A stretch of DNA of 64,000 bases from Sphingomonas phyllosphaerae (lineage in GTDB: Bacteria; Pseudomonadota; Alphaproteobacteria; Sphingomonadales; Sphingomonadaceae): positions 1 to 64,000 of the forward strand of contig NZ_JAPYKH010000012.1 of the NCBI RefSeq assembly GCF_029623345.1. Reading direction: 5' to 3'. Positions 1-8,320 of this stretch are shown here, one piece after another (within the stretch, counting starts at the first letter, position 1; each line of letters begins with the position of its first letter). The notes beneath the pieces are model-generated. The model saw only the letters and a list, made by a program, of their open reading frames with translations. It had not been told where the DNA came from and ran no database searches. The translations under genes and the position numbers were made by a program.

Positions 1-883
1 GGATCGAGAAAGTATAGGTCAGTGCGATTCCCGCCGACAGTTGGTCCTGCGAGTTCACCCGCCGGATCACCGGTGAGCGTGCGGCGTCGTCGATCAGCCG
101 CTGGTACACCGCCTGCGCCTGCACGCCCCAGCGCGGCGTCAGCGCGTAGATCACGCGGCTGGTCGCACCGAGCGACTGGATCCCGCCGCCGGGCGAATAG
201 GCCGCCAGCCCGGTTCGCGCCGCCGCTTCGGGCGAGACACCGAACCAGGCGCGCTGGTAGCGCGAGTCGGTCACCACCACGCGTGGGCCGAGCGAGACGA
301 GCCAGGCGTCGCGGTCGCGGCGGACATAGTCGACGCCGAGCTGGCTGATCCAGCCCTCGTGCCCGCCCAGGCCCTTGCGCACCTCGCCGTGCCAGCGCCA
401 GCGGTCGTCGCTCCAGGTCTGCGCATAGCCGCCCAGCTCGACGGTGCGGCCGACCGCGGGCAGGCCGGGAACGATGTCGTCGGTGCGGCGCCGGCCCTGC
501 AGCTCCACCGTTGGGCCGAACTCGATGCGGCCGTGGCGGATCAGCGCGATCGTCGTGCCGTCGTCGGGCGCGCCATAGCCGAATGGCGTGTCGCCGCGCG
601 CGCGCGCGACGCTGATCATCGGGGTGAGCCGCAGCGCATCGTTGCCGGGGAAGCCGGGCACCAGTTGCGGCCCGAGGCCGACGCGCACGCGCAGCGGCTC
701 GCGCCGCTTCTCCTGCCCCGGTTCGGTCGGGATCAGCGGCTGGCCGGCGAGGACGTCGGGCGCGGCCTCCTTGGGCGCGGCAGCGTCCGGCGGACCGGCG
801 GGCTGCTGCGCGACGGCGGGCGGCGCGGAGACGCCCCCGACGATCGTAGCGAGAACGAGCCCGGCCAGAATGCGGTACGACAT
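1..883 (-). CDS. MipA/OmpV family outer-membrane barrel protein, cut by the window edge
   Basis: The reading frame runs from an ATG at 883 leftwards off the window, 294 codons with no stop. A GAGGGGAG ribosome site lies just upstream of the start. Residues 1 to about 24 form a signal peptide, followed by a Pro/Ala-rich linker. The rest has the alternating strands of a small beta-barrel, with the MipA-type segments GWISQLGVDY and SPGGGIQSLG. The visible part ends in TYTFS, which looks like the last barrel strand, so only a few residues should be missing. The family (MltA-interacting/OmpV) is outer-membrane and its substrate is usually unknown. It is divergent from nagZ, another cell-wall gene, which fits but does not prove a peptidoglycan link. 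Confidence 0.8.
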   Translation of the reverse strand, partial: MSYRILAGLVLATIVGGVSAPPAVAQQPAGPPDAAAPKEAAPDVLAGQPLIPTEPGQEKRREPLRVRVGLGPQLVPGFPGNDALRLTPMISVARARGDTPFGYGAPDDGTTIALIRHGRIEFGPTVELQGRRRTDDIVPGLPAVGRTVELGGYAQTWSDDRWRWHGEVRKGLGGHEGWISQLGVDYVRRDRDAWLVSLGPRVVVTDSRYQRAWFGVSPEAAARTGLAAYSPGGGIQSLGATSRVIYALTPRWGVQAQAVYQRLIDDAARSPVIRRVNSQDQLSAGIALTYTFSI

Positions 884-1009
884 GCGACTCCCCTCAGCGC
901 CGCGGTGGACCCACGTCAACGCGCGATCGGCGCGCCGGCTCCGGCGCCTGCCGCGCCTGCCTATCATAGAGGATTTCCCCCGTCCGCCCGCGCGCTCTAC
1001 AAGCCGCGC

Positions 1010-2011
1010 ATGAAGCCCGTCATCTTCGGCCTGTCCGGCCTTGAGCTCAGCGCGTCCGAGCGCGCCTTCTTCCGCGCCGCGCGCCCCGCTGGCTATATCC
1101 TATTTAAGCGCAACGTCGCGGATCGCGCGCAGCTGCGCGCGCTGACCGACTCGCTGCGCGCGCTCGAAGGGCGCGACGACGTGCCGATCCTGGTCGACCA
1201 GGAGGGCGGGCGCGTCGCGCGCCTGGGGCCGCCCGAATGGCCCGCCTTTCCGGCCGGCCCCGTGTTCGACCGGCTGTACGATCTCGCCCCCATCTCCGCG
1301 ATCGAGGCGTCGCGCGCCAACGCGCACGCGCTGGCGCTGATGCTCGCCGAGGTGGGGATCACGGTCGACTGTCACCCGATCCTCGACGTCGCTCGTGCCG
1401 ACACCACCGAGGCGATCGCGTCGCGCGCCTTCGGCGGCGAGCCGATGCGGGTCGCCGCTCTGGGCCGCGCCACGCTGGAGGGGCTGGCCGCGGGCGGCGT
1501 CGTCGGGGTGGTCAAGCACATGCCGGGGCACGGCCGCGCGCTGCTCGACACGCACTATCACCTGCCGACCGTCACCGCCTCGGCCGAGGAGCTGGAAGAG
1601 GATCTCGCTCCGTTCCGCGCGCTGGCGTACGCGCCGATGGGGATGACGAGCCATATCGTCTTCGAGGCATGGGACCGCGAGCGGCCCGCTACGCTCTCGC
1701 CGGTGGTGATCGAGCAGGTGATCCGCGGCGCAATCGGCTTCGACGGGCTGCTGATGACCGACGACATCGACATGAAGGCGCTGTCGGGGACCGCGGGCGA
1801 GAAGGCAGCGGATGCGATCGCGGCGGGCTGCGACCTGGTACTCGACTGCTGGGCGCGGATGCCCGAGATGGAGGAGATCGCCGCGCGGCTCGACGACATC
1901 GCGCCGGCGTCGCTGGCGCGACTCGAGCGCGCGATGGCGACGCTGACCCCGCCCGCCGGCGACATGGCGGCGCTGCTGGATACGCGCGACCGGTTGCTGG
2001 CGCTGGTATAG
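1010..2011 (+). CDS. nagZ: Beta-N-acetylhexosaminidase NagZ
   Basis: Cytoplasmic GH3 enzyme that removes GlcNAc from 1,6-anhydro-muropeptides during peptidoglycan recycling. It has 333 residues, normal for the family. The GH3 blocks are DQEGGRV at about 63-69, KHMPGHG at 169-175 (histidine loop acting as acid/base) and TDDIDM at 250-255 with nucleophile Asp251. The frame is open upstream, but homology begins at the ATG at 1010, which I chose as start. In many sphingomonads nagZ heads an operon with scpA, scpB and tatABC. Here those genes lie 9 kb away on the other strand. Confidence 0.95.
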   Translation: MKPVIFGLSGLELSASERAFFRAARPAGYILFKRNVADRAQLRALTDSLRALEGRDDVPILVDQEGGRVARLGPPEWPAFPAGPVFDRLYDLAPISAIEASRANAHALALMLAEVGITVDCHPILDVARADTTEAIASRAFGGEPMRVAALGRATLEGLAAGGVVGVVKHMPGHGRALLDTHYHLPTVTASAEELEEDLAPFRALAYAPMGMTSHIVFEAWDRERPATLSPVVIEQVIRGAIGFDGLLMTDDIDMKALSGTAGEKAADAIAAGCDLVLDCWARMPEMEEIAARLDDIAPASLARLERAMATLTPPAGDMAALLDTRDRLLALV

Positions 2012-2043
2012 GCGATCGAGCCCGGTCGAGCCGCTCGAACGAC

Positions 2044-2186
2044 GCTGTTCCCGGGCGAAAGCCGGGGTCCAGGAGGGAAGGCTGTCGTGGATCTCACGAC
2101 CATTCCCCACCTGTTCCCCGACTTTCGCCGGGGAACAGCTTGCGCATTCGGAGGAGTGGATCCGGACCGAGTCCGGGATGACGGTG
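2044..2186. repeat. Intergenic inverted repeat plus a single palindromic repeat unit
   Basis: GCTGTTCCC...GGCGAAAG at about 2044 is answered in reverse by CTTTCGCC...GGGAACAGC ending at 2140. A separate GGATCCGGACC...GTCCGGGATGACGG unit follows at about 2157-2186. The gap between nagZ and bcp (2012-2262) holds nothing else that I can recognise. Confidence 0.6.
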
Positions 2187-2262
2187 TGGGCGGTCGCGAG
2201 GGTCGCGCACGCGGCAGAGCGCTAAGCCCGCTGCGACGCTCGTCCGCTCCGCCGCGCCGCCG

Positions 2263-2712
2263 TCATCCTAGCGCGCGCGCCGCCTCCAGCACCTCTTCGG
2301 CGTGGCCCGGCACCTTCACCTTGCGCCACGCGCGCACCAGCCGGCCGTCGGTGCCGTAGAGGAAGGTCGCGCGCTCGATCCCCATATAAGTGCGGCCGTA
2401 CATCTGCCGCTCGCCCCACACGCCGAACGCCGCGGTGACGCTGCCGTCGAGGTCGCTGCCGAGCGGGATGCCGAGCCCGTGGCGTGCGATGAACTTGTTG
2501 TGCTTGGCCACGGTATCGCGCGAGACGCCGATGATCGTCGCGCCCGCGGCGGCGAAGCGGCTGGCCAGCGCGGAGAAATCGAGCGCCTCATGGGTGCAGC
2601 CGGGCGTGTCGTCCTTGGGATAGAAATAGACGATCAGCGGGCGCGGCAGCTCGCGCAGCCGCAGCGGCGCGCCGTCGGTGCCGGTCACGGTGACGTCGGG
2701 GATGGTGTCCAC
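2263..2712 (-). CDS. bcp: Peroxiredoxin, Bcp/PrxQ family
   Basis: Thiol peroxidase that reduces hydroperoxides with electrons from thioredoxin. It has 149 residues, typical of Bcp. The peroxidatic cysteine is Cys39 in DDTPGCT. The second cysteine usually found five residues later is Leu44, and no other cysteine exists, so this is a 1-Cys form. I start it at the GTG at 2712 because an AGGAGAG site precedes it and family homology begins there. That start lies inside the 3' end of glnE (28-base overlap, different frame), so the two are probably co-transcribed and coupled. Confidence 0.9.
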   Translation of the reverse strand: MDTIPDVTVTGTDGAPLRLRELPRPLIVYFYPKDDTPGCTHEALDFSALASRFAAAGATIIGVSRDTVAKHNKFIARHGLGIPLGSDLDGSVTAAFGVWGERQMYGRTYMGIERATFLYGTDGRLVRAWRKVKVPGHAEEVLEAARALG

Positions 2713-5339
2713 GCGATACTCTCCTGCCACTGGGCGGCGACGCTCTCGCGCACCCGGTCCAGCGTGGCAAGCAGCGTTTCCCAGTCGGGCAGCATCACCG
2801 CGCGCGCGATCAGCGCTCGAGTCGCCGCCGCGCCGGGCTCCTGCGCGTCGGGCGCGACCAACCGCCCGGTCACCAGCAGCCGGGCGAGCAGCGCGTAGGC
2901 GTCGCGCATCGCCGGCGCGAGCGCACCCTCCGCCACCAGCGCGTCGATCGCGACGTTCAGCCGCGGGTCGAAGCCGCACCGCCGCGTCAGCTGAGTGACG
3001 TGCACCGCGAATTCCAGGTCGACCAGCCCGCCGGGCAGCAGCTTGGCGTCGAGCCGACCGTGCGGCGGCTTGTGCCGCGCCATCTCGGCGCGCATCTCGG
3101 CCGCTTCGGCGGGGACGTTGCGCGCCGGCCGCTCGCCTGCCAGCACCGCGGCGACGATCGCCTCCAACGCGGCCCGCGCCTCGGCCGAGCCGAAGACCGC
3201 ACGCGCGCGGGTCAGCGCCATATGCTCCCAAGTCCACGCTTCCTCACGCTGGTAGCGCGAGAAACTGTCGAGGCTGACCACCAGCGGCCCCTGCGCGCCC
3301 GAGGGCCGCAACCGCGTGTCGACGGGATAGAGCGGTCCCGCCGCGGTCGGAACCGACAAAGCCGCGGTGACTCGCTGCGCCAGCCGGGTGAAGTAGAGCG
3401 TCGCGCCGAGCGGCTTGGCGCCGTCCGACTCGGCGGTGAAGTCGCCGGTGAACAGGTAGATCAGGTCGAGGTCGGAGGCGTGGGTCAGCGCCATCCCGCC
3501 CATCCGGCCGAGCGCGAGGATGACCAGCTCACCGCCGGGAACGCGGCCGTGTGTGCGCTCGAACTCGGCCGCGGCGGCACTCGCCAGCGTCTCGATCGCG
3601 GCCTCGGCGACACGCGCGTAGCCCGCCGCCACGTCAAGCGAGTCGGCCGCGCCGGCGACGATCTGCGCGCCGAGCGCGAACCGCTTGTCGCCCACGACCC
3701 GGCGGACGTGATCGAGCAGCGCTTGATAATCGGCTCCCTGTTCCATCGCGCGCATCTCCGCGACCAGCGCCGCGATCCCGCCAACGGGCGCGAAGGCGCT
3801 GGCGTCAATCAGACCGTCGAGCAGGTCGGGTCGGCGCGCCAGCTCGTCGGCCAAGGTCGGCGCATGGCTGAGCAGCTCGGCGAGCAGCGCGGTCAGCGCG
3901 GGGCGCGCCTCGAGCAGGCGGAAGACATTGACGGCGCTTGGCAGGCGCTCGAACAGCCGGTCGAGCCGGTTGAGCGCGACCGCAGGCACCGGCGCCTGCG
4001 CCAGTGCGCCGAGCAGCACGGGCAGCACCGCCTCGAGCGCGCTCTGTGCCGCCGCGGAGCGCAGCGCGGGGTAACGCGCCTCGCGCCAGGCGCCGACACG
4101 GCGCACCGCATCCTCGGCGTCGGCGAAACCGCTCTCGGCCAGGGTCTGGCCGAGCCGCGCGGAGTCGAACGGCAAGCCCGCGGCGGCGACGGGGGCGAGC
4201 CGATCGAACGCCGCCGCGACGCGCTCGACCTGCGGCGCGAGCAGCGCGAGCAGCGCCGCGCCGTCGTCAACTCCGTGCAGCCGCGCGACCCGGTCGAGCT
4301 CCTCGCCCGCGGGCAGCGCGTGGGTCTGGCGGTCGTCGATCATCTGCACGCGGTGCTCGATCGTGCGCAGCAGCGTATAGGCCTCCGCCAGCGCGGCGGC
4401 GTCGGCGGCGTCGATCCGCCCCGCGGCGGCGAGCGCGGCGAGTGCGTCGCGCGTCGCGGGCGCGCGCAGGGACGCATCACGGCCGCCGTGGATCAGCTGA
4501 TGGACTTGCGCGAAGAACTCGATCTCGCGGATGCCGCCGCGGCCGCGCTTAAGATCGTAGCCGGGGCCGAACGCCTGGCCCTGCGCGTAATGGTCGCGGA
4601 TACGGCGGGTGATGTCGAGGATCTCGCCGACCGCGCCGAAATCAAGGCTGCGGCGCCACACGAACGGCCGCACCGCCTCGAGGAAACGCGCGCCCAGCGC
4701 ACGATCGCCCGCCGCGACGCGCGCGCGGATGAAGGCGGCGCGTTCCCACGGCAGCGCCTGCGACTCGTAGTAACTGATCGCGGCGTCGACGGGGATCACG
4801 ATCGGCGTCGCCTCGGGCGAGGGGCGCAGCCGCAAGTCGACGCGCAGCACATAGCCGTCGGCGTCACGCGCCTGCAGCAGCTCGAGCACGCGGCGGCCGA
4901 TCCGCACCGCCGCGTCGGCGACGTCCTCGCGCGCCCGGCGCGGCAGCGTGGCGGGATCGTAGAGGAGGATCGGGTCGATGTCGGACGAGTAGTTGAGCTC
5001 GCGGCTGCCCTGCTTGCCCAGCGCGATCGCGACGAAGCCGCGCGGCGTGGCGTCCGGCGTGCGCTCGGCGATCGCGCCGGCGATGGCGCGGTCGAGCGCT
5101 GAGTCGGCGAAGTCGGTGAGTCGGGCGGTGACCGCGGTAAGGTCGAGCGCGCCGGCGAGGTCGCCGAGCGCCACCTCGAGCGCGAGCGCGCGCCGCTCCA
5201 GCCGAAGCTGCCGCGCGAGCGGCAGGTCGGGCCTGTCCAGGGCGCTCGCGGTCGCCGCCTCACGTTGAAGCAAGGTGTTCAAGAACGGAGCGAATTGTTC
5301 CGCCCGCCGGCGCGCCTCGTCGAACCGGTGGGTCATCAT
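2685..5339 (-). CDS. glnE: Bifunctional glutamine synthetase adenylyltransferase/deadenylase GlnE
   Basis: Adds and removes AMP on a tyrosine of glutamine synthetase in response to PII and glutamine, controlling ammonium assimilation. It has 884 residues from the ATG at 5339 (a second in-frame ATG directly follows), slightly shorter than the 946 of E. coli. Both nucleotidyltransferase cores are present: an N-terminal one with GKQGSRELNYSSDID and a C-terminal one with LGRMGGMALTHASDLDLIY. Each has the paired Asp motif and is followed by helical regions. It is head-to-head with the small ORF at 5376 and overlaps bcp at its 3' end. Confidence 0.96.
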   Translation of the reverse strand: MMTHRFDEARRRAEQFAPFLNTLLQREAATASALDRPDLPLARQLRLERRALALEVALGDLAGALDLTAVTARLTDFADSALDRAIAGAIAERTPDATPRGFVAIALGKQGSRELNYSSDIDPILLYDPATLPRRAREDVADAAVRIGRRVLELLQARDADGYVLRVDLRLRPSPEATPIVIPVDAAISYYESQALPWERAAFIRARVAAGDRALGARFLEAVRPFVWRRSLDFGAVGEILDITRRIRDHYAQGQAFGPGYDLKRGRGGIREIEFFAQVHQLIHGGRDASLRAPATRDALAALAAAGRIDAADAAALAEAYTLLRTIEHRVQMIDDRQTHALPAGEELDRVARLHGVDDGAALLALLAPQVERVAAAFDRLAPVAAAGLPFDSARLGQTLAESGFADAEDAVRRVGAWREARYPALRSAAAQSALEAVLPVLLGALAQAPVPAVALNRLDRLFERLPSAVNVFRLLEARPALTALLAELLSHAPTLADELARRPDLLDGLIDASAFAPVGGIAALVAEMRAMEQGADYQALLDHVRRVVGDKRFALGAQIVAGAADSLDVAAGYARVAEAAIETLASAAAAEFERTHGRVPGGELVILALGRMGGMALTHASDLDLIYLFTGDFTAESDGAKPLGATLYFTRLAQRVTAALSVPTAAGPLYPVDTRLRPSGAQGPLVVSLDSFSRYQREEAWTWEHMALTRARAVFGSAEARAALEAIVAAVLAGERPARNVPAEAAEMRAEMARHKPPHGRLDAKLLPGGLVDLEFAVHVTQLTRRCGFDPRLNVAIDALVAEGALAPAMRDAYALLARLLVTGRLVAPDAQEPGAAATRALIARAVMLPDWETLLATLDRVRESVAAQWQESIAWTPSPTSP

Positions 5340-5375
5340 GGCGAAACCTAAGCCGAGGTCACACGTTGCCGCAAC

Positions 5376-5549
5376 ATGGTAGCAGATCATCCCTCTTCTT
5401 CTGGCGGCCCGCGCGGCGGTTATGTCGTCCAGGCGCCGCAGGCGGGGGATGTGCTCGCGGGATCGCTGCGGGCGGCGTACCGGCGCGACAAGGCGCTGCC
5501 GAGCGACATGGCAGGGCTGCTAGCGAAGTTGGGCCGCGGCGGGCACTGA
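5376..5549 (+). CDS. Small NepR-like protein, 57 residues (candidate second anti-sigma factor)
   Basis: Not annotated by length-based methods. From ATG 5376 it reads 57 residues with a disordered Gly/Ser/Pro N-terminus, then GSLRAAYRRDKALPSDMA and GLLAKLGR. This matches the NepR pattern LRxxY-linker-P(D/S)D-LLxKL seen in the real nepR at 8157, with a linker two residues shorter. NepR proteins are about 50-65 residues and bind EcfG sigma factors through two helices. It lies 277 bases from the ecfG stop and 36 bases from the glnE start, divergent from glnE. The ribosome site is weak. It may instead be an unrelated short conserved ORF. Confidence 0.5.
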   Translation: MVADHPSSSGGPRGGYVVQAPQAGDVLAGSLRAAYRRDKALPSDMAGLLAKLGRGGH

Positions 5550-5607
5550 CGGTCCGCGTTCGCCGTCGCCATGCGTTGACGACGAAAGTGCTGACCTGAA
5601 GCACGGC

Positions 5608-5782
5608 ATCATCCCGAACTCGTTTCAGGATGGAGGCTTGAGGCGACAAAGCGCCCGGACGCGTCGCATGCAAACCTTCGCGGATCGCTCCGCGCGAGCA
5701 AGAAGGGGCGCGTGCCGATCACCACGGTACGCCATCTCGCTCGCGCGGCACGGTGGATCCTGAGACGAGCTCAGGATGACGG
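5608..5782. repeat. REPIN-like pair of inverted palindromic repeats
   Basis: A left unit ATCCCGAACTCGTTTCAGGAT at about 5611-5630 and a right unit GGATCCTGAGACGAGCTCAG at about 5755-5775 face each other across some 120 bases. The same two-armed design recurs at 17.5, 21.1, 49.4, 52.2 and 62.6 kb. The ecfG/NepR-like gap (5550-5825) holds no gene. Confidence 0.7.
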
Positions 5783-5825
5783 CGTGGTAGGCTGACGCGT
5801 CACCCCGCCACCCTCAACTCCGCTT

Positions 5826-6473
5826 TCACGCGTCGCGGTCGCGGCTCAGCTCGTCGACTTCGTTCATGATCGAATCGAGCGTCGTGCGATCGCCGCTCAC
5901 TTCATGGTCGCGGCGGGACGACAGCGCGCCGTCGGTCATCAGCGCCTCGAGCGCGACGCGGCCGCGCGCGACACGGCTTTTGATCGTCCCCACGGCCACG
6001 CCGCAGATCTCGGCGGCTTCCTCATAAGCGAAGCCACCCGCGCCGACCAGGATCAGCGCCTCGCGCTGCGGCTGCGGCAAATGCATCAGCGCGCGTTGCA
6101 TGTCCGCGAGCTCGACGTGCTTGTCCTGGCTGGCAGGCGCGGCGAGCACGCGGTCGGCGACCAGATCGTCCCACTCGCCCTTGAAGCGCGCGCGGCGCAT
6201 CTGGCTGAGGAATAGATTGCGCAGGATGATGAAGGTCCAGGCGCGCATGTTGGTGCCCGCCTGGAAGCGCTTGCGCGCCGCCCAGGCCTTGAGCAGCGTC
6301 TCCTGCACCAGATCATCGGCAAGGTCGCGGTTGCCTGAGAGGGAGCGGCCGAACGCACGCAGGTGCGGGATGACGAGCGCGAGCTGTTTCTTGAACTCGG
6401 GATCCGACAGCGCGACATATTCCGTCGGCGCCGGGGCCGACGCCTCGTCCGCATGCGAGGTTGATTGGGTCAT
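5826..6473 (-). CDS. ecfG: General stress response ECF sigma factor EcfG
   Basis: Alphaproteobacterial group-15 ECF sigma factor, which directs RNA polymerase to GGAAC/CGTT-type promoters when NepR is titrated by PhyR-P. It has 215 residues from the ATG at 6473, chosen because ACGGAG precedes it. An in-frame ATG at 6581 would add 36 residues without a ribosome site. The sigma-2 region includes ADDLVQETLLKAW and NMRAWTFIILRN. The sigma-4 region includes LPQPQREALILVGAGG and GVAVGTIKSRVARGR. A roughly 40-residue tail follows. It lies downstream of a small membrane protein gene and close to phyR-nepR. Confidence 0.93.
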   Translation of the reverse strand: MTQSTSHADEASAPAPTEYVALSDPEFKKQLALVIPHLRAFGRSLSGNRDLADDLVQETLLKAWAARKRFQAGTNMRAWTFIILRNLFLSQMRRARFKGEWDDLVADRVLAAPASQDKHVELADMQRALMHLPQPQREALILVGAGGFAYEEAAEICGVAVGTIKSRVARGRVALEALMTDGALSSRRDHEVSGDRTTLDSIMNEVDELSRDRDA

Positions 6474-6585
6474 GCCGCTCCGTCGTGCTGGCGCGGCGCC
6501 ATCTTGGCGCTCGTCCGAAGCTGGAAGATAGGTATCGGCCGGCCGGTTGGCCAGCCCGTCACGCACCACTTGTTCGAGCATCGCG

Positions 6586-6723
6586 TCAGGACAGGAGGAT
6601 GGCGGCGAAGGCCACGACGATGAGCACCAGCGACGCCGCGAGAATATAGCGAGTCATGCCCGGCGTGCTGCCGGCGCGAGCCTCGTCGGTCTCGAGATGA
6701 ACTCGATCGTTGTCGTCTGCCAT
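6586..6723 (-). CDS. Small single-pass membrane protein upstream of ecfG
   Basis: A 45-residue frame from ATG 6723: an acidic cytoplasmic N-terminus (MADDNDRVHLETDEA), a short linker and one membrane segment (YILAASLVLIVVAFAAIL) at about residues 26-43, then the stop. It ends 112 bases before the chosen ecfG start with no promoter-sized gap beyond the possible ecfG extension, so it is probably in the same transcript. I do not recognise the family. A one-mismatch EcfG-type promoter sits just upstream. A role in the stress response is only inferred from position. Confidence 0.6.
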   Translation of the reverse strand: MADDNDRVHLETDEARAGSTPGMTRYILAASLVLIVVAFAAILLS

Positions 6724-6731
6724 GAGGCTCC

Positions 6732-6756
6732 AACGCGGCTCGACCGTTTTGGGTCC
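6732..6756 (-). promoter_or_regulatory. Weak EcfG-type promoter candidate before the ecfG unit
   Basis: On the minus strand GGACC is followed after 16 bases by CGTT, one mismatch from GGAAC-N16-CGTT. The -10 box is so close to the ATG at 6723 that the transcript would be nearly leaderless, so I hold this at low confidence. Confidence 0.25.
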
Positions 6757-7103
6757 GTAAGGATGGGAACAAGTCGCGGGGACGGTGCGGTTTTGTCAGG
6801 CGTTGCGCCGCGACCGGCCGTTAGTGCCTTTCGTCCTCCACCGGCAATGCGTCGACGACGAACGTTTGTCGTAGGTTCTATGCCGGCGTCCCATGCCTAT
6901 CACTCCCGCAAAGCCGGAGGCCAGACGCACTGACGTCAGCAATGGGGTCGACACGTCCGCGCCGCTGGATCCTTGCCTTCGCACGGACCTTGGTGGAGGG
7001 GTGAAGCTGTCGGTACCCCCACGCGCCACGATCGTTGCGGACACCGGCATGCCGACGGGGAGCGCGGCCTCGCACACGCAACGCCCCCCGGCCGCCTTCA
7101 CCC
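6757..7103. other. Gene-free stretch between the ecfG unit and phyR
   Basis: About 350 bases with no frame showing family resemblance, no ribosome site before a plausible ORF and no strong terminator. The reading frames seen here are short, compositionally odd and probably chance. Confidence 0.5.
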
Positions 7104-7898
7104 TTACGCCGGTACGGTGGTCTCGTCGAAGAACAGTGCCTGGCTGATCGCCGCCTTTACCGTCGAGCGCTGGAACGGCTTGGTGATCAGAAAGGTCGGC
7201 TCGGGCCGCTCGCCGGTGAGCAGCCGCTCCGGGAAGGCCGTGATGAAGATAACGGGCACGTTGAACTCGGCGAGGATGTCCTTCACCGCATCGATGCCCG
7301 AGCTGTCGTCGGCAAGCTGGATGTCGGCCAGCACGAGCCCGGGGCGATCCTCCATCGCCAGCGCTACCGCCTCGTCGCGCGTCACCGCCACGCCGGTGAC
7401 CTCATGGCCGAGGTCGCGCACGATCGACTCGATGTCCATCGCGATGATCGGCTCGTCCTCGATGATCAGCACGCGCGCTCGTGTCTGCTTCTCGATCTCG
7501 GCGAGCGCCTCGGCCACCAGCGAGTCGACCTCGGACGAATCAACCTCGATCAGATAGGCCGCATCTTCCGGCGTGAAGCCCTCCATCGCGGTGAGCAGCA
7601 GCGCCTGGCGTGACAGCGGCGTCATCCGCGATAACCGCGCGCGCGCCACCGCTTCCTGCTCCTCGGCGGGCTCGGTGCTCTCGACCTCGTCGAAATTGGC
7701 CGAGTTCCAGATCGCCTGAAAGGTGCGATACAGCCCCAGCCGCGGATCGACGTCGCGCGGGAACTGGTCAGGCGCCGCGACGATCGCCTCCAGCGTCGCG
7801 CGAACGTAGCGGTCGCCCTGCGCCTGGCTCCCGGTCAGCGCGCGGCCGTAGCGCCGCAGGAACGGAAGATGCGGCGCGAGTTGTTGTCCGAGCGACAT
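7104..7898 (-). CDS. phyR: PhyR, anti-anti-sigma response regulator of the general stress response
   Basis: 264 residues. An N-terminal EcfG-mimic domain (about 1-135) precedes a receiver domain (about 142-264). The phosphoacceptor is Asp192 in VLADIQL, with acidic residues in IIEDEP, Thr220 in FITAFP and Lys240 in TKPF. When phosphorylated, the sigma-like domain is exposed and binds NepR, releasing EcfG. The ATG at 7898 is preceded by GAGGGAGGG; a longer in-frame ORF upstream lacks homology. It is divergent from nepR, with the two starts 258 bases apart. Confidence 0.97.
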   Translation of the reverse strand: MSLGQQLAPHLPFLRRYGRALTGSQAQGDRYVRATLEAIVAAPDQFPRDVDPRLGLYRTFQAIWNSANFDEVESTEPAEEQEAVARARLSRMTPLSRQALLLTAMEGFTPEDAAYLIEVDSSEVDSLVAEALAEIEKQTRARVLIIEDEPIIAMDIESIVRDLGHEVTGVAVTRDEAVALAMEDRPGLVLADIQLADDSSGIDAVKDILAEFNVPVIFITAFPERLLTGERPEPTFLITKPFQRSTVKAAISQALFFDETTVPA

Positions 7899-8022
7899 GT
7901 GTAGAAAGCCCTCCCTCACGGCCCCGCGCGAGTGCGCCGCCGTGCGTCGTGAAACCGATCGTGGACGGTGCGCAACCGTGGCAATAAGTTCCCCCCGGCC
8001 GCCGATTTCGTCGCACGGCGGG

Positions 8023-8047
8023 GGAACCATCGAAGAGCTATTTGGTT
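8023..8047 (+). promoter_or_regulatory. EcfG-type promoter candidate for nepR
   Basis: GGAAC at 8023-8027, 17 bases, then GTT at 8045-8047 (GGAAC-N16-GGTT, one mismatch from the EcfG consensus GGAAC-N16-CGTT). It points to nepR, 110 bases downstream, and would give the feedback autoregulation usual for this system. Confidence 0.55.
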
Positions 8048-8156
8048 TCATCCAGCGAGCGCGGCCAACCGTGCCAGCAGCATATGGATGTTCCATCGTG
8101 TTCCCGCTCGACCCGCCCAGCGGTCGCTAGGGCCGGGTTGTCTTGGGGGGTAAGCG

Positions 8157-8315
8157 TTGACGTCGGACAAGAAAGCGCCGGAAAAGCCGAAGAAGGGCAC
8201 CGTCGCGCACTCGAAGAATCGGGATATGGGTTCGGCGCTGCGCTCCGTCTATCAGAAGACCGTCGAGGAAAGCGTGCCGGACGATCTGCTCTCCCTTCTC
8301 GGCAAGCTTGACTGA
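8157..8315 (+). CDS. nepR: NepR anti-sigma factor
   Basis: A 52-residue protein missed by length cut-offs. It has a Lys-rich N-terminus, then the two NepR helices MGSALRSVYQKTVEE and VPDDLLSLLGKLD. NepR holds EcfG inactive and is captured by phosphorylated PhyR. The only start that fits is TTG at 8157, with a run of six G residues about six bases upstream as ribosome site. It lies 5 bases before the kinase-like gene, so the two are co-transcribed, and it is divergent from phyR. Confidence 0.93.
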   Translation: MTSDKKAPEKPKKGTVAHSKNRDMGSALRSVYQKTVEESVPDDLLSLLGKLD

Positions 8316-8320
8316 TCGAC

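Noticed and set aside
359..1009. Long N-terminal extension of NagZ
   Set aside because: The extension overlaps the MipA gene on the other strand and has no GH3 homology; ATG 1010 is the natural start.
3000..5102. A 700-codon open frame antisense to glnE
   Set aside because: No family resemblance and low-complexity Arg/Glu/Gly composition; glnE is unambiguous.
6796..7101. A 101-codon minus-strand frame between the ecfG unit and phyR
   Set aside because: No ribosome site, no family and Arg/Gly/Ser-rich composition. Not supported.
7899..8156. An EcfG promoter toward phyR in the phyR-nepR gap
   Set aside because: GTTCC strings exist on the proper strand (7988, 8090, 8100), but none has CGTT-type partner at 16-18 bases.
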